Counted from the stretch's first letter, positions 48,160-57,049 are shown. The stretch is DNA of 64,000 bases from Paracoccaceae bacterium (GCA_028875855.1 JAGWVA010000001.1:62001-126000); one strand, 5' to 3'. Notes: a model not told the origin generated them from the sequence alone. Numbers and translations: made by a program.

Positions 48160-49494
48160 TCAGAAGAACCCGCGCGGCAGCAGCCGGTGATCGTAGGCCT
48201 GCCGTTCCAGTTCCTCGCGGAAATCGGGGTGGGCGATGGAGATCAGCGCCCGCGCCCGTTCCGGCACGGATTTGCCCTTGAGGTTCACGATCCCGTATTC
48301 GGTGACGACATACATCATGTCCGAGCGCGGCGTGGTGACGATGTTGCCCTGCGTGAGGCTGAGCACGATCCGGCTCTTGCGCTTGCCGCCCCGTTCATAG
48401 ACCGACGAGAGGCAGATGAAGCTCTTGCCGCCCCGGCTGGCATAGGTGCCGCGCACGAACTGAAGCTGCCCGCCGGTGCCCGAGATGTGGCGATGCCCGT
48501 CGGATTCGCTGGCCGCCTGCCCCTGAAGGTCGATCTGGGTCGTGTTGTTGATCGACACCGCGCGGTCGTTGAGCATGATGCGGTGCGGCAGGTTCGTCCA
48601 GTCCACCGGCTGGAAGTCGAAATCGGGGTTGCGGTCGATCGTGTCGTAAAGCGTCTTCGAGCCAAGCGCGAAGGTCGCCACGATCTTGCCGGGGTCGATC
48701 TGCTTCTTCGCCCCCGAGACCATGCCCTTGCGGTAAAGCTCGACAATGCCGTCGGTCAGCATCTCGGTGTGGATGCCCAGATCCTTGATCCCGCTTTCCC
48801 CGATCAGGCCGCAGACCGCGTTGGGCATGCCGCCGATGCCGATCTGGAGACAGGCGCCGTCGTCGATCTCCTGCGTGATGAGCCGGGCCACGGCGCGGTC
48901 AACGTCGGTCGCGGCCGGGTTGGGAAGTTCGGCCGCGGGCTTTCCATCCCCCTCGATGATGAAATCGACCTCGGAGACATGCACGCCCGTCTCTTCGCCC
49001 ATCACATAGGGCAGGCCCGCGCATTCCTCGACGATCACGCACCGCGCGCGCTCGATCACGGCGCGGTGCCAGAGCGTGGCGGCGGTGAAGTTGAAATAGC
49101 CGTTCTCGTCCATCGGGCAGGTCTTCACCACCACGATGTCCACCGGATCGATGAAGCGGCGATAGTAATCCGGGATCTCGCCGAGGTTCACCGGCATGTA
49201 ATGGGACAGCCCGCTGTCGTGCTTGCGCCGGTCGTAGCCCGAGAAATGCAGGTTGACCGTGTGGACATGCTGGCCCTCGGGGTCCGCCTCGATCACGGCG
49301 CGAGGGCGGGTGGACAGGCAGTTGCGGATGCGGATGCCGCTCAGGTCGCCGATTCGCCGCGCCAGAGCCGCGTCGAAAACATCCGGCTGGCCGAGCCCTG
49401 CGCCGTAATCGATCCACATCCCCGGCTTCACCATCGCCGCGGCCTCGTCCGCGGTGATCCGGCGTGCGGGGGCCTGTGCCGTCCGTGTCGTCAT
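48160..49494 (-). CDS. acetyl-CoA hydrolase/transferase family protein
   Basis: The 444-residue protein is of the acetyl-CoA hydrolase/transferase family, made of two CoA-transferase domains. The catalytic Glu244 lies in GIHTEMLTDG, and GQAASESDGHRHISGTGGQL, PHRIMLNDRAVSINN and the last-part YVVTEYGIVNLKGKSVPER are hallmarks. It probably moves CoA between acetate and a short carboxylic acid such as succinate, butyrate or 4-hydroxybutyrate; the pair cannot be picked from sequence. ATG 49494 follows GGGAGG. The upstream spacer 49495-49999 holds the structured region before the HpsN-like gene. Confidence 0.9.
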   Translation of the reverse strand: MTTRTAQAPARRITADEAAAMVKPGMWIDYGAGLGQPDVFDAALARRIGDLSGIRIRNCLSTRPRAVIEADPEGQHVHTVNLHFSGYDRRKHDSGLSHYMPVNLGEIPDYYRRFIDPVDIVVVKTCPMDENGYFNFTAATLWHRAVIERARCVIVEECAGLPYVMGEETGVHVSEVDFIIEGDGKPAAELPNPAATDVDRAVARLITQEIDDGACLQIGIGGMPNAVCGLIGESGIKDLGIHTEMLTDGIVELYRKGMVSGAKKQIDPGKIVATFALGSKTLYDTIDRNPDFDFQPVDWTNLPHRIMLNDRAVSINNTTQIDLQGQAASESDGHRHISGTGGQLQFVRGTYASRGGKSFICLSSVYERGGKRKSRIVLSLTQGNIVTTPRSDMMYVVTEYGIVNLKGKSVPERARALISIAHPDFREELERQAYDHRLLPRGFF

Positions 49495-49756
49495 GCGATC
49501 CTCCCTTGGCCCTCTTTCTGTGGCCTGCCGAAACTCTGCCCGGTTTTGACGAAAACACAACCGCGCTCGGCGATCACGGAAGTATCACGCTGCGTCAGGT
49601 TTCTGACAGGGGGGCGTTGCTAGGCAGCCCCAAAGGGCTGAGCGAACACGGCCCATCCCTGTCTGGCGCAATTCCTTTTCCCGGCCCGGCGCAGGCTTGC
49701 CAGCCGCCGGCATGGGGACACCCTGCTCTTGCCATGCTTCACGGCAGGACACGGCA

Positions 49757-49821
49757 GGCCGGACCACGCGACGTCGATTAACGTCGCCCGGCCTTGGGGT
49801 CGCGCTTTCCCCAGAAGCGCG
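49757..49821 (+). ncRNA. structured leader candidate upstream of the HpsN-like gene
   Basis: GGCCGG (49757-49762), GCGACGT (49768-49774), ACGTCGC (49781-49787) and CCGGCC (49788-49793) nest into one stem with a 5-base bulge and a 6-base loop. A second hairpin, CGCGCTT/AAGCGCG, is at 49801-49821. The tandem repeat follows at once. Together with the start of the HpsN-like gene at 50000 this could be a 5' leader with regulatory structure; no known riboswitch was recognised. Confidence 0.4.
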
Positions 49822-49831
49822 GCCCCTCCTT

Positions 49832-49897
49832 CTTCGGGTCCGGGGCTTCGGGTCCGGGGCTTCGGGTCCGGGGCTTCGCGTCCGGGGCTTCGGGTCA
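49832..49897. repeat. 14-bp tandem repeat, about 4.7 copies
   Basis: The unit CTTCGGGTCCGGGG is repeated at 49832, 49846, 49860 and 49874, the fourth copy changed to CTTCGCGTCCGGGG, and a partial fifth unit CTTCGGGTC starts at 49888. The period is not a multiple of three, so it does not encode a peptide repeat. It ends about 100 bp before the HpsN-like start codon. Confidence 0.85.
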
Positions 49898-49999
49898 GAA
49901 CCCGATTTCACGGGCGCTTTATCGGCGCGGTCCGCAAAACGGGTGGACTCCGCCGCCCCGTCCGCTAGGCAGGCGCCATCGGACAAAGGATGCCCCGAG

Positions 50000-51280
50000 A
50001 TGACCCAGACCTTTCTCAAGCGCGGTCTTCCGCAGGACGTTGAAACCATCGCGGGCGTCGGTCCCACCGTGTCGCGCATCCTCGAAGAGATCGAGACGGG
50101 ACGCGAGGCCGCCGCCCTTGCCGTGGCGCGCCGCCTCGATGGCTGGGAGGGCGAGGTGATCGTGCCCGAAGCCGCGATCGAGGCCGCCTGCGCCCGCGTG
50201 CCGCAAGAGTTGAAGGACGCCATCGACTGGGCGCATCAGAACATCGCCCGCTTCGCCGAGGCGCAGCGCGCCAGCCTGACAGAGGTCGAGGTGGAACTGC
50301 GCCCGGGCCTGTTCGCGGGCCAGCGCATCCTGCCGGTGGCCTCGGCGGGCTGCTACGTGCCCGGCGGGCGCTACAGCCACATCGCCTCGGCGCTGATGAC
50401 GGTGACGACGGCGCGGGTCGCGGGTGTGGCGCATGTGGCCGCCGTCTCGCCGCCCCGCGCGGATGCCCCCGCGGGCGTGCCGGACGCGATCCTTTACACG
50501 CTGAAGCTTTGCGGCGCGGACCGGGTGCTGGCGCTTGGCGGCGTGCAGGGGGTGGCGGCGATGGCCTTCGGACTTTTCGGGCTGCCGCGCGCCGATATCC
50601 TTGTCGGACCCGGAAACCAGTTCGTGACGGAAGCCAAGCGCCAGCTGTTCGGCCGGGTCGGCATCGACATGCTGGCGGGTCCGACCGATGTGCTGATCGT
50701 CGCGGACGAGACCGCCGATCCCCGCGTGGTCGCGGCCGACCTCGTGGGCCAGTGCGAGCACGGGCCGAACACGCCGGTCTGGCTGGTCACCGACAGCCGC
50801 GCCGTGGCCGAGGCCGTGGCGGCCCATGTGCCCGCCTGCTGCGACGCCCTGCCCGAGCCCAACCGCTCTGCCGCGCGCGCGGCCTGGGCCAATCTGGGCG
50901 AGATCATCCTTGTCTCCGACCGCGAGGCGATGGCGGACGAGGCCGATCGCATCGCGCCCGAGCATCTGCATGTGCAGGCGGCCGACCTCGACTGGTGGAA
51001 GGCGCGGCTCAATGCCTATGGCTCGCTCTTTCTCGGGCCCGAGGCGACGGTGGCCTTCGGCGACAAGGCAAGCGGGACGAACCACGTGCTGCCCACCTCG
51101 GGGGCGGCGCGCTACACGGGCGGGCTCTCGGTGCACAAGTTCCTGCGCACCGTGACATGGCAGCGCGTCGAGCCGCCGGCGCTTCAGACGCTGGCCGAGG
51201 TCACCGCCACGATCTCGCGCGTGGAAGGCATGGAGGCGCATGCCCGCACCGCCGACCTCCGGATGACGCCCAAGGGCTGA
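50000..51280 (+). CDS. histidinol dehydrogenase-family protein, HpsN-like sulfopropanediol dehydrogenase
   Basis: The 426-residue protein shares the HisD fold: GCYVPGG at 117-123, the zinc ligands Gln251 and His254 in GQCEHGPNT, and the NAD run GPTDVLIVAD. Several traits fit HpsN, which oxidises (R)-2,3-dihydroxypropane-1-sulfonate to sulfolactate, more than HisD. It has GGVQGVAAMAFG, and KASGTNHVLPTSGAARYTGG (356-375) where HisD has GPNHVLPT. No histidine genes are adjacent. The true substrate may be another vicinal diol or amino alcohol. AAAGGA lies ten bases before ATG 50000. A structured leader and tandem repeat precede it. Confidence 0.8.
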   Translation: MTQTFLKRGLPQDVETIAGVGPTVSRILEEIETGREAAALAVARRLDGWEGEVIVPEAAIEAACARVPQELKDAIDWAHQNIARFAEAQRASLTEVEVELRPGLFAGQRILPVASAGCYVPGGRYSHIASALMTVTTARVAGVAHVAAVSPPRADAPAGVPDAILYTLKLCGADRVLALGGVQGVAAMAFGLFGLPRADILVGPGNQFVTEAKRQLFGRVGIDMLAGPTDVLIVADETADPRVVAADLVGQCEHGPNTPVWLVTDSRAVAEAVAAHVPACCDALPEPNRSAARAAWANLGEIILVSDREAMADEADRIAPEHLHVQAADLDWWKARLNAYGSLFLGPEATVAFGDKASGTNHVLPTSGAARYTGGLSVHKFLRTVTWQRVEPPALQTLAEVTATISRVEGMEAHARTADLRMTPKG

Positions 51281-51295
51281 CGGCTCCGCGCCGGG

Positions 51296-51952
51296 TCATT
51301 CCGGCGCATAGACCGCGCGCAGGTAGGGCAGCACCTCGACCCAGTTCTGCCCGAACCGGCGGGTCGCGGTCTGGTTGTTCTGGGCCATGGGGATGATGAC
51401 CGGAACGCCCGGCGTCCAGGCCGCGGGCGTGGCGACCGCGTGCCGTTCGCTCAGTTGCAGCGCCCGGATGACCCGCAGGATCTCGGCGCTGTTGCGCCCG
51501 ACCTCCATCGGATATTCGCAGATGAATCGGACGCGGTGGCTGGGGTCGATGACGATCGACTTGCGCACGCATTCCCCCGCGCTGACCTTCGGGTGGATCA
51601 TGCCGTATCGGTCCGCGATCTTGCCCGCGGGATCGGCGATGATGGGGAAGGACACCTTGACGTCGAAGGTCTGTTCGATCTCGGCGATCCAGCCCATGTG
51701 ATCGTCCACGCTGTCGCCGGAGAAGCCCAGCACCTTGACGCCAAGCGCCTCGAACTCGTGACGCTGGCTGGCGATGTCGGCGACCTCGGTCGTGCAGACC
51801 GGGGTGCGGTCCTTCGGATGGCTGAAGAGGAAGGTCCAGTAACCCGCGGTGTAATCGAGAAAATCGATCTTGCCGTGACTGCTGTCGGCGACAAAGCCGC
51901 TTACGATGCTGCCAAGCTGAAGCCCACCCGGCGTGGAAAATACGGTCTGCAT
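51296..51952 (-). CDS. 1-Cys peroxiredoxin (Prx6 type)
   Basis: The 218-residue protein has the peroxidatic Cys53 in RTPVCTTEVADI (the PxxxT/SxxC motif appears as PKDRTPVC), and lacks a resolving Cys in the C-terminal tail. The extended C-terminal arm (from about 170, TPAAWTPGVPVIIPM) is typical of the Prx6 group. It reduces hydrogen peroxide and lipid peroxides in the cytoplasm. Start: ATG 51952 has GGAG six bases before it; ATG 51964 is possible. It converges on the HpsN-like gene from the right, 15 bases apart. Confidence 0.92.
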   Translation of the reverse strand: MQTVFSTPGGLQLGSIVSGFVADSSHGKIDFLDYTAGYWTFLFSHPKDRTPVCTTEVADIASQRHEFEALGVKVLGFSGDSVDDHMGWIAEIEQTFDVKVSFPIIADPAGKIADRYGMIHPKVSAGECVRKSIVIDPSHRVRFICEYPMEVGRNSAEILRVIRALQLSERHAVATPAAWTPGVPVIIPMAQNNQTATRRFGQNWVEVLPYLRAVYAPE

Positions 51953-52378
51953 GTCCAACTCCATTACGCATTGTCCGGACCCATGCCCGGGCACATGTCC
52001 GGCACCAATCACCCGACACCTTTCCCGAATTTGAGATTTATCCCAGATTTGGGCGCAAAAATGGTGGCTGAACGGCGGAATTGAAGCGATTCCGGCAACA
52101 AAGGCCCTGGAGGCCCTCACGGCCCGGCAACGGTCGATTTGTCGCACCCTGCCCCGGGTTCCTCCCCCCCGATGGACCGGTCAGGACCGGGCTGACCACC
52201 CTGAGGCTTGCAAATCGGCTCGGACTTTCGTCGCACGCGAGAAGTGGCAAAATCATTTGACCAATTGCGCGGAAGCATGTCACAACCCCGTGTGCGGTCG
52301 TATACCGCAGGCATCCGAGGGAGACCCCTGCCACGCAGAGGTGCGGATGTTTCGCAAGACAGGGGAGGATAAACGCTT
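51953..52378. other. 426-bp divergent spacer between the peroxiredoxin and the MFS gene
   Basis: No credible gene is present; open frames here lack ribosome sites and have random composition. AT-rich runs at about 52027-52078 (AATTTGAGATTTATCCCAGA) and 52236-52264 likely belong to promoters. A candidate operator is at 52293-52309. The peroxiredoxin side has no clear OxyR-type repeat that I can defend. Confidence 0.55.
52293..52309. promoter_or_regulatory. candidate operator before the OFA-type MFS gene
   Basis: TGCGGT (52293-52298) and ACCGCA (52304-52309) form a perfect 6-bp inverted repeat around CGTAT. It lies 70 bp before the MFS start codon, a place suited to a local repressor, perhaps of GntR type. 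The binding protein is unknown. Confidence 0.45.
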
Positions 52379-54016
52379 ATGGCGTCCATCACAGCGGATG
52401 GCTCGGGGTCGATCCTGAGCCGCGAAAAGATCATTGCCGGACCGGGCTACAACCGATGGCTTGTCGTGCCGGCGGCCCTTTGCATCCACCTGTGCATCGG
52501 GATGGCCTATGGCTTCTCGGTGTTCTGGAAACCGATGACGCAGCTGATCGCGAACCCCGCGGCCACCTGCGGCAACATGAGCTTCATCAGCGCTCTGACG
52601 ACGACGAGCTGCAACTGGACCGTTCCGGCCGAAGTGCACGTCTTCGAGACCTTCATCGCCATTCTCGGCATCTCGGCCGCGATCTGGGGCGGCTGGCTTG
52701 AACATGCGGGCCCCCGCAAGGCCGGCTTTTACGCCGCGATCTGCTGGGGTGGCGGCATGGCGCTTGGCGGCCTTGGCGTCGCGATGCACCAGCTGTGGCT
52801 GTTCTACCTCGGCACCGGGGTGATCGGCGGCATCGGTCAGGGCCTTGGCTACATCACGCCGGTCTCGACCCTCATCAAGTGGTTCCCCGACCGGCGCGGC
52901 ATGGCCACGGGCTTTGCCATCATGGGCTACGGCGGCGGCGCGATGATCGGGGCCCCGCTCGCGGTCTGGCTGATGAAGACCTTCTCGCATGACGGGATTC
53001 AGGGCGTGCCGCAGGCGATGATCATCCTTGGCGCGATCTACTTCGTCGTCATGTCGATCGGCGCCTTCAGCTTCCGCGTGGCCCCCGTTGGCTGGCTGCC
53101 CGAGGGCTGGACCCAGAAGGACGCCGACGCCAACAACGCGATGATCACCAAGCGTCACGTTCACCTCGACCGCGTGGTGCACACCCCGCAGTTCTGGCTG
53201 ATCTGGCTGGTGCTCTGCCTCAACGTGACCGCCGGCATCGGCGTGATCTCGATGGCAAGCCCGATGCTGACCGACGTGTTCGGCCCGCACCTGCTGGCCA
53301 ACGGCGGCGCCGGCATGTCGGCGACCGCGCAAACGGCGGCGATCGCGGCAGCAGCGGCGGGTCTGGTGGGCCTGATCTCGCTCTTCAACAGCCTTGGCCG
53401 CCTGTTCTGGGCCTCGCTGTCGGACAAGATCGGGCGGAAGACGACCTACTACGTCTTCTTCATCCTGGGCATGGTCACCTACATCCTGCTGCCCACCTGG
53501 GGCCACATGGGTGCGGCAAGCCTCTTCGTGCTGTCGATCTGCGTGATCCTGTCGATGTATGGCGGCGGCTTCTCGACCGTGCCGGCCTACCTTGCCGACA
53601 TCTTCGGCACGCAGATGGTGGGCGCCATCCACGGCCGTCTCATCACCGCATGGTCGGCCGCGGGCATCATCGGCCCGATGCTGATCGCCTCGGTGCGTCA
53701 ATACCAGCTTGATCATGGCGTGGCGAAGAACCTCGTCTATGACCGGACGCTGTATATCATGGCGGGGCTTCTGCTGCTGGGCCTGATCTGCAACGCGCTG
53801 GTGCGCCCGGTCGCCGACAAGCACTTCATGAGCGACGACGAACTGGCGCAAGAGCGCGCGCTGCAGCACGACAAGACCGGCGGCGCCGGGGCCAAGACGG
53901 CCGCGCGCGGCGAATTCGGCGCGGGTGGCGTGGTGTTCTGGCTGGCGGTCGGCATCCCGTTCCTGATCGGCGTGTGGATCGCCCTTGCCAAGGGCGCGGC
54001 GCTCTTCGGCTACTGA
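52379..54016 (+). CDS. OFA-type MFS transporter (oxalate/formate antiporter group) with an extra C-terminal helix
   Basis: The 545-residue inner-membrane protein has twelve helices and the OFA hallmarks GMAYGFSVFWKPMTQLI (40-56), GLGYITPVSTLIKWFPDRRG and SDKIGRKTTYYVFF. Such carriers exchange carboxylates such as oxalate, formate, lactate or acetate. A long cytoplasmic tail is followed by one more helix, GVVFWLAVGIPFLIGVWIAL, near the end. That helix resembles the separate small subunit found beside such carriers in betaproteobacteria, so the gene may be a fusion. GGGGAGG precedes ATG 52379. A strong terminator follows at 54043-54079. Confidence 0.87.
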   Translation: MASITADGSGSILSREKIIAGPGYNRWLVVPAALCIHLCIGMAYGFSVFWKPMTQLIANPAATCGNMSFISALTTTSCNWTVPAEVHVFETFIAILGISAAIWGGWLEHAGPRKAGFYAAICWGGGMALGGLGVAMHQLWLFYLGTGVIGGIGQGLGYITPVSTLIKWFPDRRGMATGFAIMGYGGGAMIGAPLAVWLMKTFSHDGIQGVPQAMIILGAIYFVVMSIGAFSFRVAPVGWLPEGWTQKDADANNAMITKRHVHLDRVVHTPQFWLIWLVLCLNVTAGIGVISMASPMLTDVFGPHLLANGGAGMSATAQTAAIAAAAAGLVGLISLFNSLGRLFWASLSDKIGRKTTYYVFFILGMVTYILLPTWGHMGAASLFVLSICVILSMYGGGFSTVPAYLADIFGTQMVGAIHGRLITAWSAAGIIGPMLIASVRQYQLDHGVAKNLVYDRTLYIMAGLLLLGLICNALVRPVADKHFMSDDELAQERALQHDKTGGAGAKTAARGEFGAGGVVFWLAVGIPFLIGVWIALAKGAALFGY

Positions 54017-54042
54017 TCGACGAGACGACCTGAACGACGATG

Positions 54043-54079
54043 ACGCCGGGCGGTGGCAACACCGCCCGGCGTTTCCTTT
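54043..54079 (+). terminator. rho-independent terminator of the MFS gene
   Basis: ACGCCGGGCGGTG (54043-54055) pairs perfectly with CACCGCCCGGCGT (54060-54072) around a GCAA tetraloop, followed by TTTCCTTT. It starts 26 bases past the stop. Confidence 0.9.
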
Positions 54080-54241
54080 CGGCCCGGGAAAGGCCGGCAC
54101 ACGCGGCGGGGGACGACGCGCGGGATGACACCGGGGCGCCTTGCGCCGCGCATCGGGCCGAAGGCGTCCGTGCCTGCCCTCTTTCCCCTTGCCTTCCGCC
54201 CCCCTGCCCCGATGATGCGCGCAAGACCGAAGGGGGACGCG

Positions 54242-55243
54242 ATGCATATTCTGATCCTTGGCGCGGGTGGCATGATCGGCCGCAAGCTCACCGGGCAACT
54301 GCTGGCCGAGGGCGCGGTGGGCGCGCGCGCGATCACCGGCCTGACCCTTGCCGACATCGCCGCTCCGCCGCGGCCCGACACCGACCTGCCCGTGACCTGT
54401 GCGGCCGCGGACCTGTCGGACCCGGCAGCCGCCGCCCGTCTGGTGGCGGGGCGTCCCGACCTGATCTTCCACCTCGCCGCCATCGTCTCGGGCGAGGCCG
54501 AGGCGGATTTCGACAAGGGATACCGCATCAACCTTGGCGGGATGGAGGCGCTTCTGGCCGCGATCCGGGCCGAGGGCGCGCGCGCGCCCTATTGCCCGCG
54601 GCTGGTCTTCACCTCGTCGCTGGCGGTGTTCGGCGCGCCCTTCCCCGAGGTGATCCCCGACGACTTCGCCCCCGCGCCGCTCACGAGCTACGGCACGCAA
54701 AAGGCGATCTGCGAGCTTCTGCTCAACGATCATTCGCGGCGCGGCCTTGTCGATGGCGTGGGCATCCGCCTGCCCACCGTGGTGATCCGGCCCGGCAAGC
54801 CCAACCGCGCGGCCTCGGGCTTCTTCTCGGGCATCCTGCGCGAGCCGCTGATCGGAGAACCGGCCGCCCTGCCCGTCCCGCGCGAGACGCGGCACTGGTT
54901 CTGCTCGCCCCGCGCGGCGGTGGGCTACCTGATCCACGCGGCCGGGATGGACACCGCGCCGCTCGGCGCCCAGCGCTGCCTGTCGATGCCCGCCCTGTCG
55001 GCCACCGTCGCCGACGAGATCGCGGCGCTCGAGCGGATCGCGGGCCCCGAGGCGGTGCGGCTCATCCGCGAGGTGCCGGACGACGGCATTGCCCGCATCG
55101 TCGCGGGCTGGCCACAGGCCTTCGACGCGGCCCGCGCGACGGCGCTCGGCTTCCGGGGCGACGCCGATTTCGACTCGATCATCCGCCAGCACATCGCGGA
55201 CGATCTGGGCGGCCGGATCGGCCCGGGTGCGGCGCGGGGCTGA
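54242..55243 (+). CDS. NAD-dependent epimerase/dehydratase family protein, D-erythronate dehydrogenase (DenD)-like
   Basis: The 333-residue protein is an extended short-chain dehydrogenase. The NAD-binding motif is GAGGMIG (7-13), the active site is SYGTQK with Tyr and Lys, and the mid-part has PRLVFTSSLAVFG. The start MHILILGAGGMIGRKL and the HFxNRAASGFFSGIL-like substrate run match DenD (D-erythronate dehydrogenase), which makes 2-oxo-tetronate. No otnK/otnC partners are present here, so the pathway role is unproven. ATG 54242 follows AAGGGGGA. The next gene, clcA-like, is 251 bases downstream. Confidence 0.85.
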   Translation: MHILILGAGGMIGRKLTGQLLAEGAVGARAITGLTLADIAAPPRPDTDLPVTCAAADLSDPAAAARLVAGRPDLIFHLAAIVSGEAEADFDKGYRINLGGMEALLAAIRAEGARAPYCPRLVFTSSLAVFGAPFPEVIPDDFAPAPLTSYGTQKAICELLLNDHSRRGLVDGVGIRLPTVVIRPGKPNRAASGFFSGILREPLIGEPAALPVPRETRHWFCSPRAAVGYLIHAAGMDTAPLGAQRCLSMPALSATVADEIAALERIAGPEAVRLIREVPDDGIARIVAGWPQAFDAARATALGFRGDADFDSIIRQHIADDLGGRIGPGAARG

Positions 55244-55494
55244 CCGCGCGAAAGGCACGACCCGCTTGCCCGCCCCTGCCGCCAGCCGCCTTCCCATCCG
55301 GACTTGCGGATTGTAAGAGTGCGGCGTCGGTCAGGCGCGCGGGACCGCTTGCAATGGGCGCAGGCGGCGGTGATGCTCGACAATGCCGATGCACGGAAAC
55401 GTGATCAAAACTTGGGGAAAGTCGGCCCTGCAAAGGGTTGCGGGGTTGCGCCGGCCCGGTCAAAGGCGCATCGGAAACGCAGACAAGCGAGGGG

Positions 55495-56886
55495 ATGATG
55501 GCGAAGGGGAAGTCGAAGGCTTTGCGGGTGGTCCGGCGGTCACGGGCGCTGATCGCATCGCCGCGCCACTGGCGCGCGCGGCTCGTGTTCTGGATCGGGG
55601 CGATCGCCATCGGGGCCTTTTCGGCCGCCTTCGCCAAGGCTGCCGACCTTGCGCAGGGGGTCTTTCTCGACATCACCGGCGGGGGCGGCTGGCACAGCTA
55701 CATCCCGCTCGTGCTGACGCCCGGGGCCTTCGTCGCCTTCGCGGTGGCCACCCACTTCCAGTTCCAGGGCGCGCAGGGCAGCGGCATTCCGCAGGTCATC
55801 GCGGCGCGGCACCTGCATGAGGATGAGAACCGCGGCAACTACCTGACGCTCAAGGTCGTGATCGGCAAGGTGATCATGACGATCCTCGCGCTCGGCGCGG
55901 GGGCCTCGATCGGGCGCGAAGGTCCGACCGTGCAGATCGGCGCCGCCTTCATGCTCAAGGCCGCCAAGCTTGGCCGGCTTGTCCACGCGCGCGGCCTGAT
56001 CCTTGCGGGCTCCGCCGCGGGCATCGCCGCCGCCTTCAACACGCCGCTGGCCGGGATCGTCTTCGCCATCGAGGAGATGAGCCGCAGCTACCATGTGCGC
56101 ACCAACGGCATCGTGCTGACCACCGTGATCCTGTCAGGCATCGCCTCGATCGCGCTGGTAGGCAACTACACCTATTTCGGCGTGAGCCACGCGGTCGCCG
56201 AGTTTCCCGGCGACTGGCCGCTGGTCATCGTCTGCGGCGTCGTGGGCGGGGTCTTCGGCGCGGCCTTCAGCGCGGGCGTGCTGACCATCACCAAGCGTAT
56301 CCGCCGCTGGCAGAGCGTGACGAGCCTCACGCGCGTGATCCTCGTGGCCCTTGTGGCGGGCCTGATCGTCGCCGGCATCGGCGTCCTGTCGGGCGGCATG
56401 ACCTTCGGCACGGGCTATTCGCAAGCCCGCAGCGCGATCGAGGGCACGCCGCTGCCGCCCGAGTTCTTCCTGACGAAGTTCATCGCGACGATCTCGTCCA
56501 CGCTGTCGGGCATTCCGGGCGGCCTCTTCGCGCCGTCGCTTGCGGTGGGCGCGGGGCTTGGCAGCACGATCGGTCTGGTCTTCGGCGCGCCGGCGGGCCT
56601 TGCCGCTGTCCTCGGGATGGCGGGCTATTTCGCCGGCGTCGTTCAGGCGCCGATGACGGCCTTCGTCATCATCGTCGAGATGACCGGCAACAACGCGCTT
56701 CTGGTGCCCGTGATGGCGACCGCGGTGATCGGCTACGGCGTGTCGCGCATCATCTCGCCCGATCCGCTTTATCACGGGCTGTCGCACTACTTCATCGCCG
56801 ACGCGATCCGCAAGCAGCGCAAGGAGGCCGCCGAAGCCCGCGCCGCCGAGGCACAGACCGCCGAGACGAAACCCGCCGAAGGCTGA
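55495..56886 (+). CDS. ClC-type chloride channel or H+/Cl- antiporter
   Basis: The 463-residue membrane protein has the ClC filter motifs GSGIPQ (about 95-100) and GREGPTVQIG, whose glutamate is the gate of the pore, and GIPGGLFAPSLAVGAG. The gating Glu and the Ser/Pro filter residues are intact. A coupled transporter has an internal proton glutamate that I cannot place safely, so channel against antiporter is open. The C-terminus is Lys/Ala/Glu-rich and lacks CBS domains. GAGGGG precedes two neighbouring ATGs at 55495 and 55498. A terminator follows at 56916-56939. Confidence 0.92.
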   Translation: MMAKGKSKALRVVRRSRALIASPRHWRARLVFWIGAIAIGAFSAAFAKAADLAQGVFLDITGGGGWHSYIPLVLTPGAFVAFAVATHFQFQGAQGSGIPQVIAARHLHEDENRGNYLTLKVVIGKVIMTILALGAGASIGREGPTVQIGAAFMLKAAKLGRLVHARGLILAGSAAGIAAAFNTPLAGIVFAIEEMSRSYHVRTNGIVLTTVILSGIASIALVGNYTYFGVSHAVAEFPGDWPLVIVCGVVGGVFGAAFSAGVLTITKRIRRWQSVTSLTRVILVALVAGLIVAGIGVLSGGMTFGTGYSQARSAIEGTPLPPEFFLTKFIATISSTLSGIPGGLFAPSLAVGAGLGSTIGLVFGAPAGLAAVLGMAGYFAGVVQAPMTAFVIIVEMTGNNALLVPVMATAVIGYGVSRIISPDPLYHGLSHYFIADAIRKQRKEAAEARAAEAQTAETKPAEG

Positions 56887-56915
56887 GGCCGCGCGCGCTC
56901 CGCAGAACCGCAAAC

Positions 56916-56939
56916 GCCCGCCCCGGTGGCGGGCCTTTT
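56916..56939 (+). terminator. rho-independent terminator after the ClC gene
   Basis: GCCCGCC (56916-56922) pairs with GGCGGGC (56928-56934) around a 5-base loop, followed by CTTTT. It starts 30 bases past the ClC stop. Confidence 0.8.
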
Positions 56940-57049
56940 GCCGAGGTGTGCCTTGTGGGACGGATGGCCTTGCAGGGAGCATGGCGACTTTCGGCGACGG
57001 CGTCGGGAGATGTCGTCTATGACTGGCTCTTGGACCAAGCCTCCCTTGG

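Larger units (their letters stand above)
49495..49999. other. 505-bp gene-free spacer between the CoA-transferase and HpsN-like genes
   Basis: No open frame in this stretch has a ribosome site or a likely composition. The spacer carries divergent promoters in its left part and, from 49757, two hairpins and a 14-bp tandem repeat described separately. CAGCCC/GGGCTG at 49626-49641 is a small extra hairpin. A -10-like box cannot be picked out with confidence in this GC-rich DNA. Confidence 0.6.

Noticed and set aside
49464-49968. Short plus-strand frames in the 49.5-50 kb spacer
   Set aside because: They run through the 14-bp tandem repeat and hairpins, have no ribosome site and no protein-like composition.
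52280-55297. A 1005-residue open frame on the minus strand opposite the MFS and DenD genes
   Set aside because: It lies fully antisense to two real genes and shows no family motif. The composition is typical of an antisense frame in high-GC DNA.
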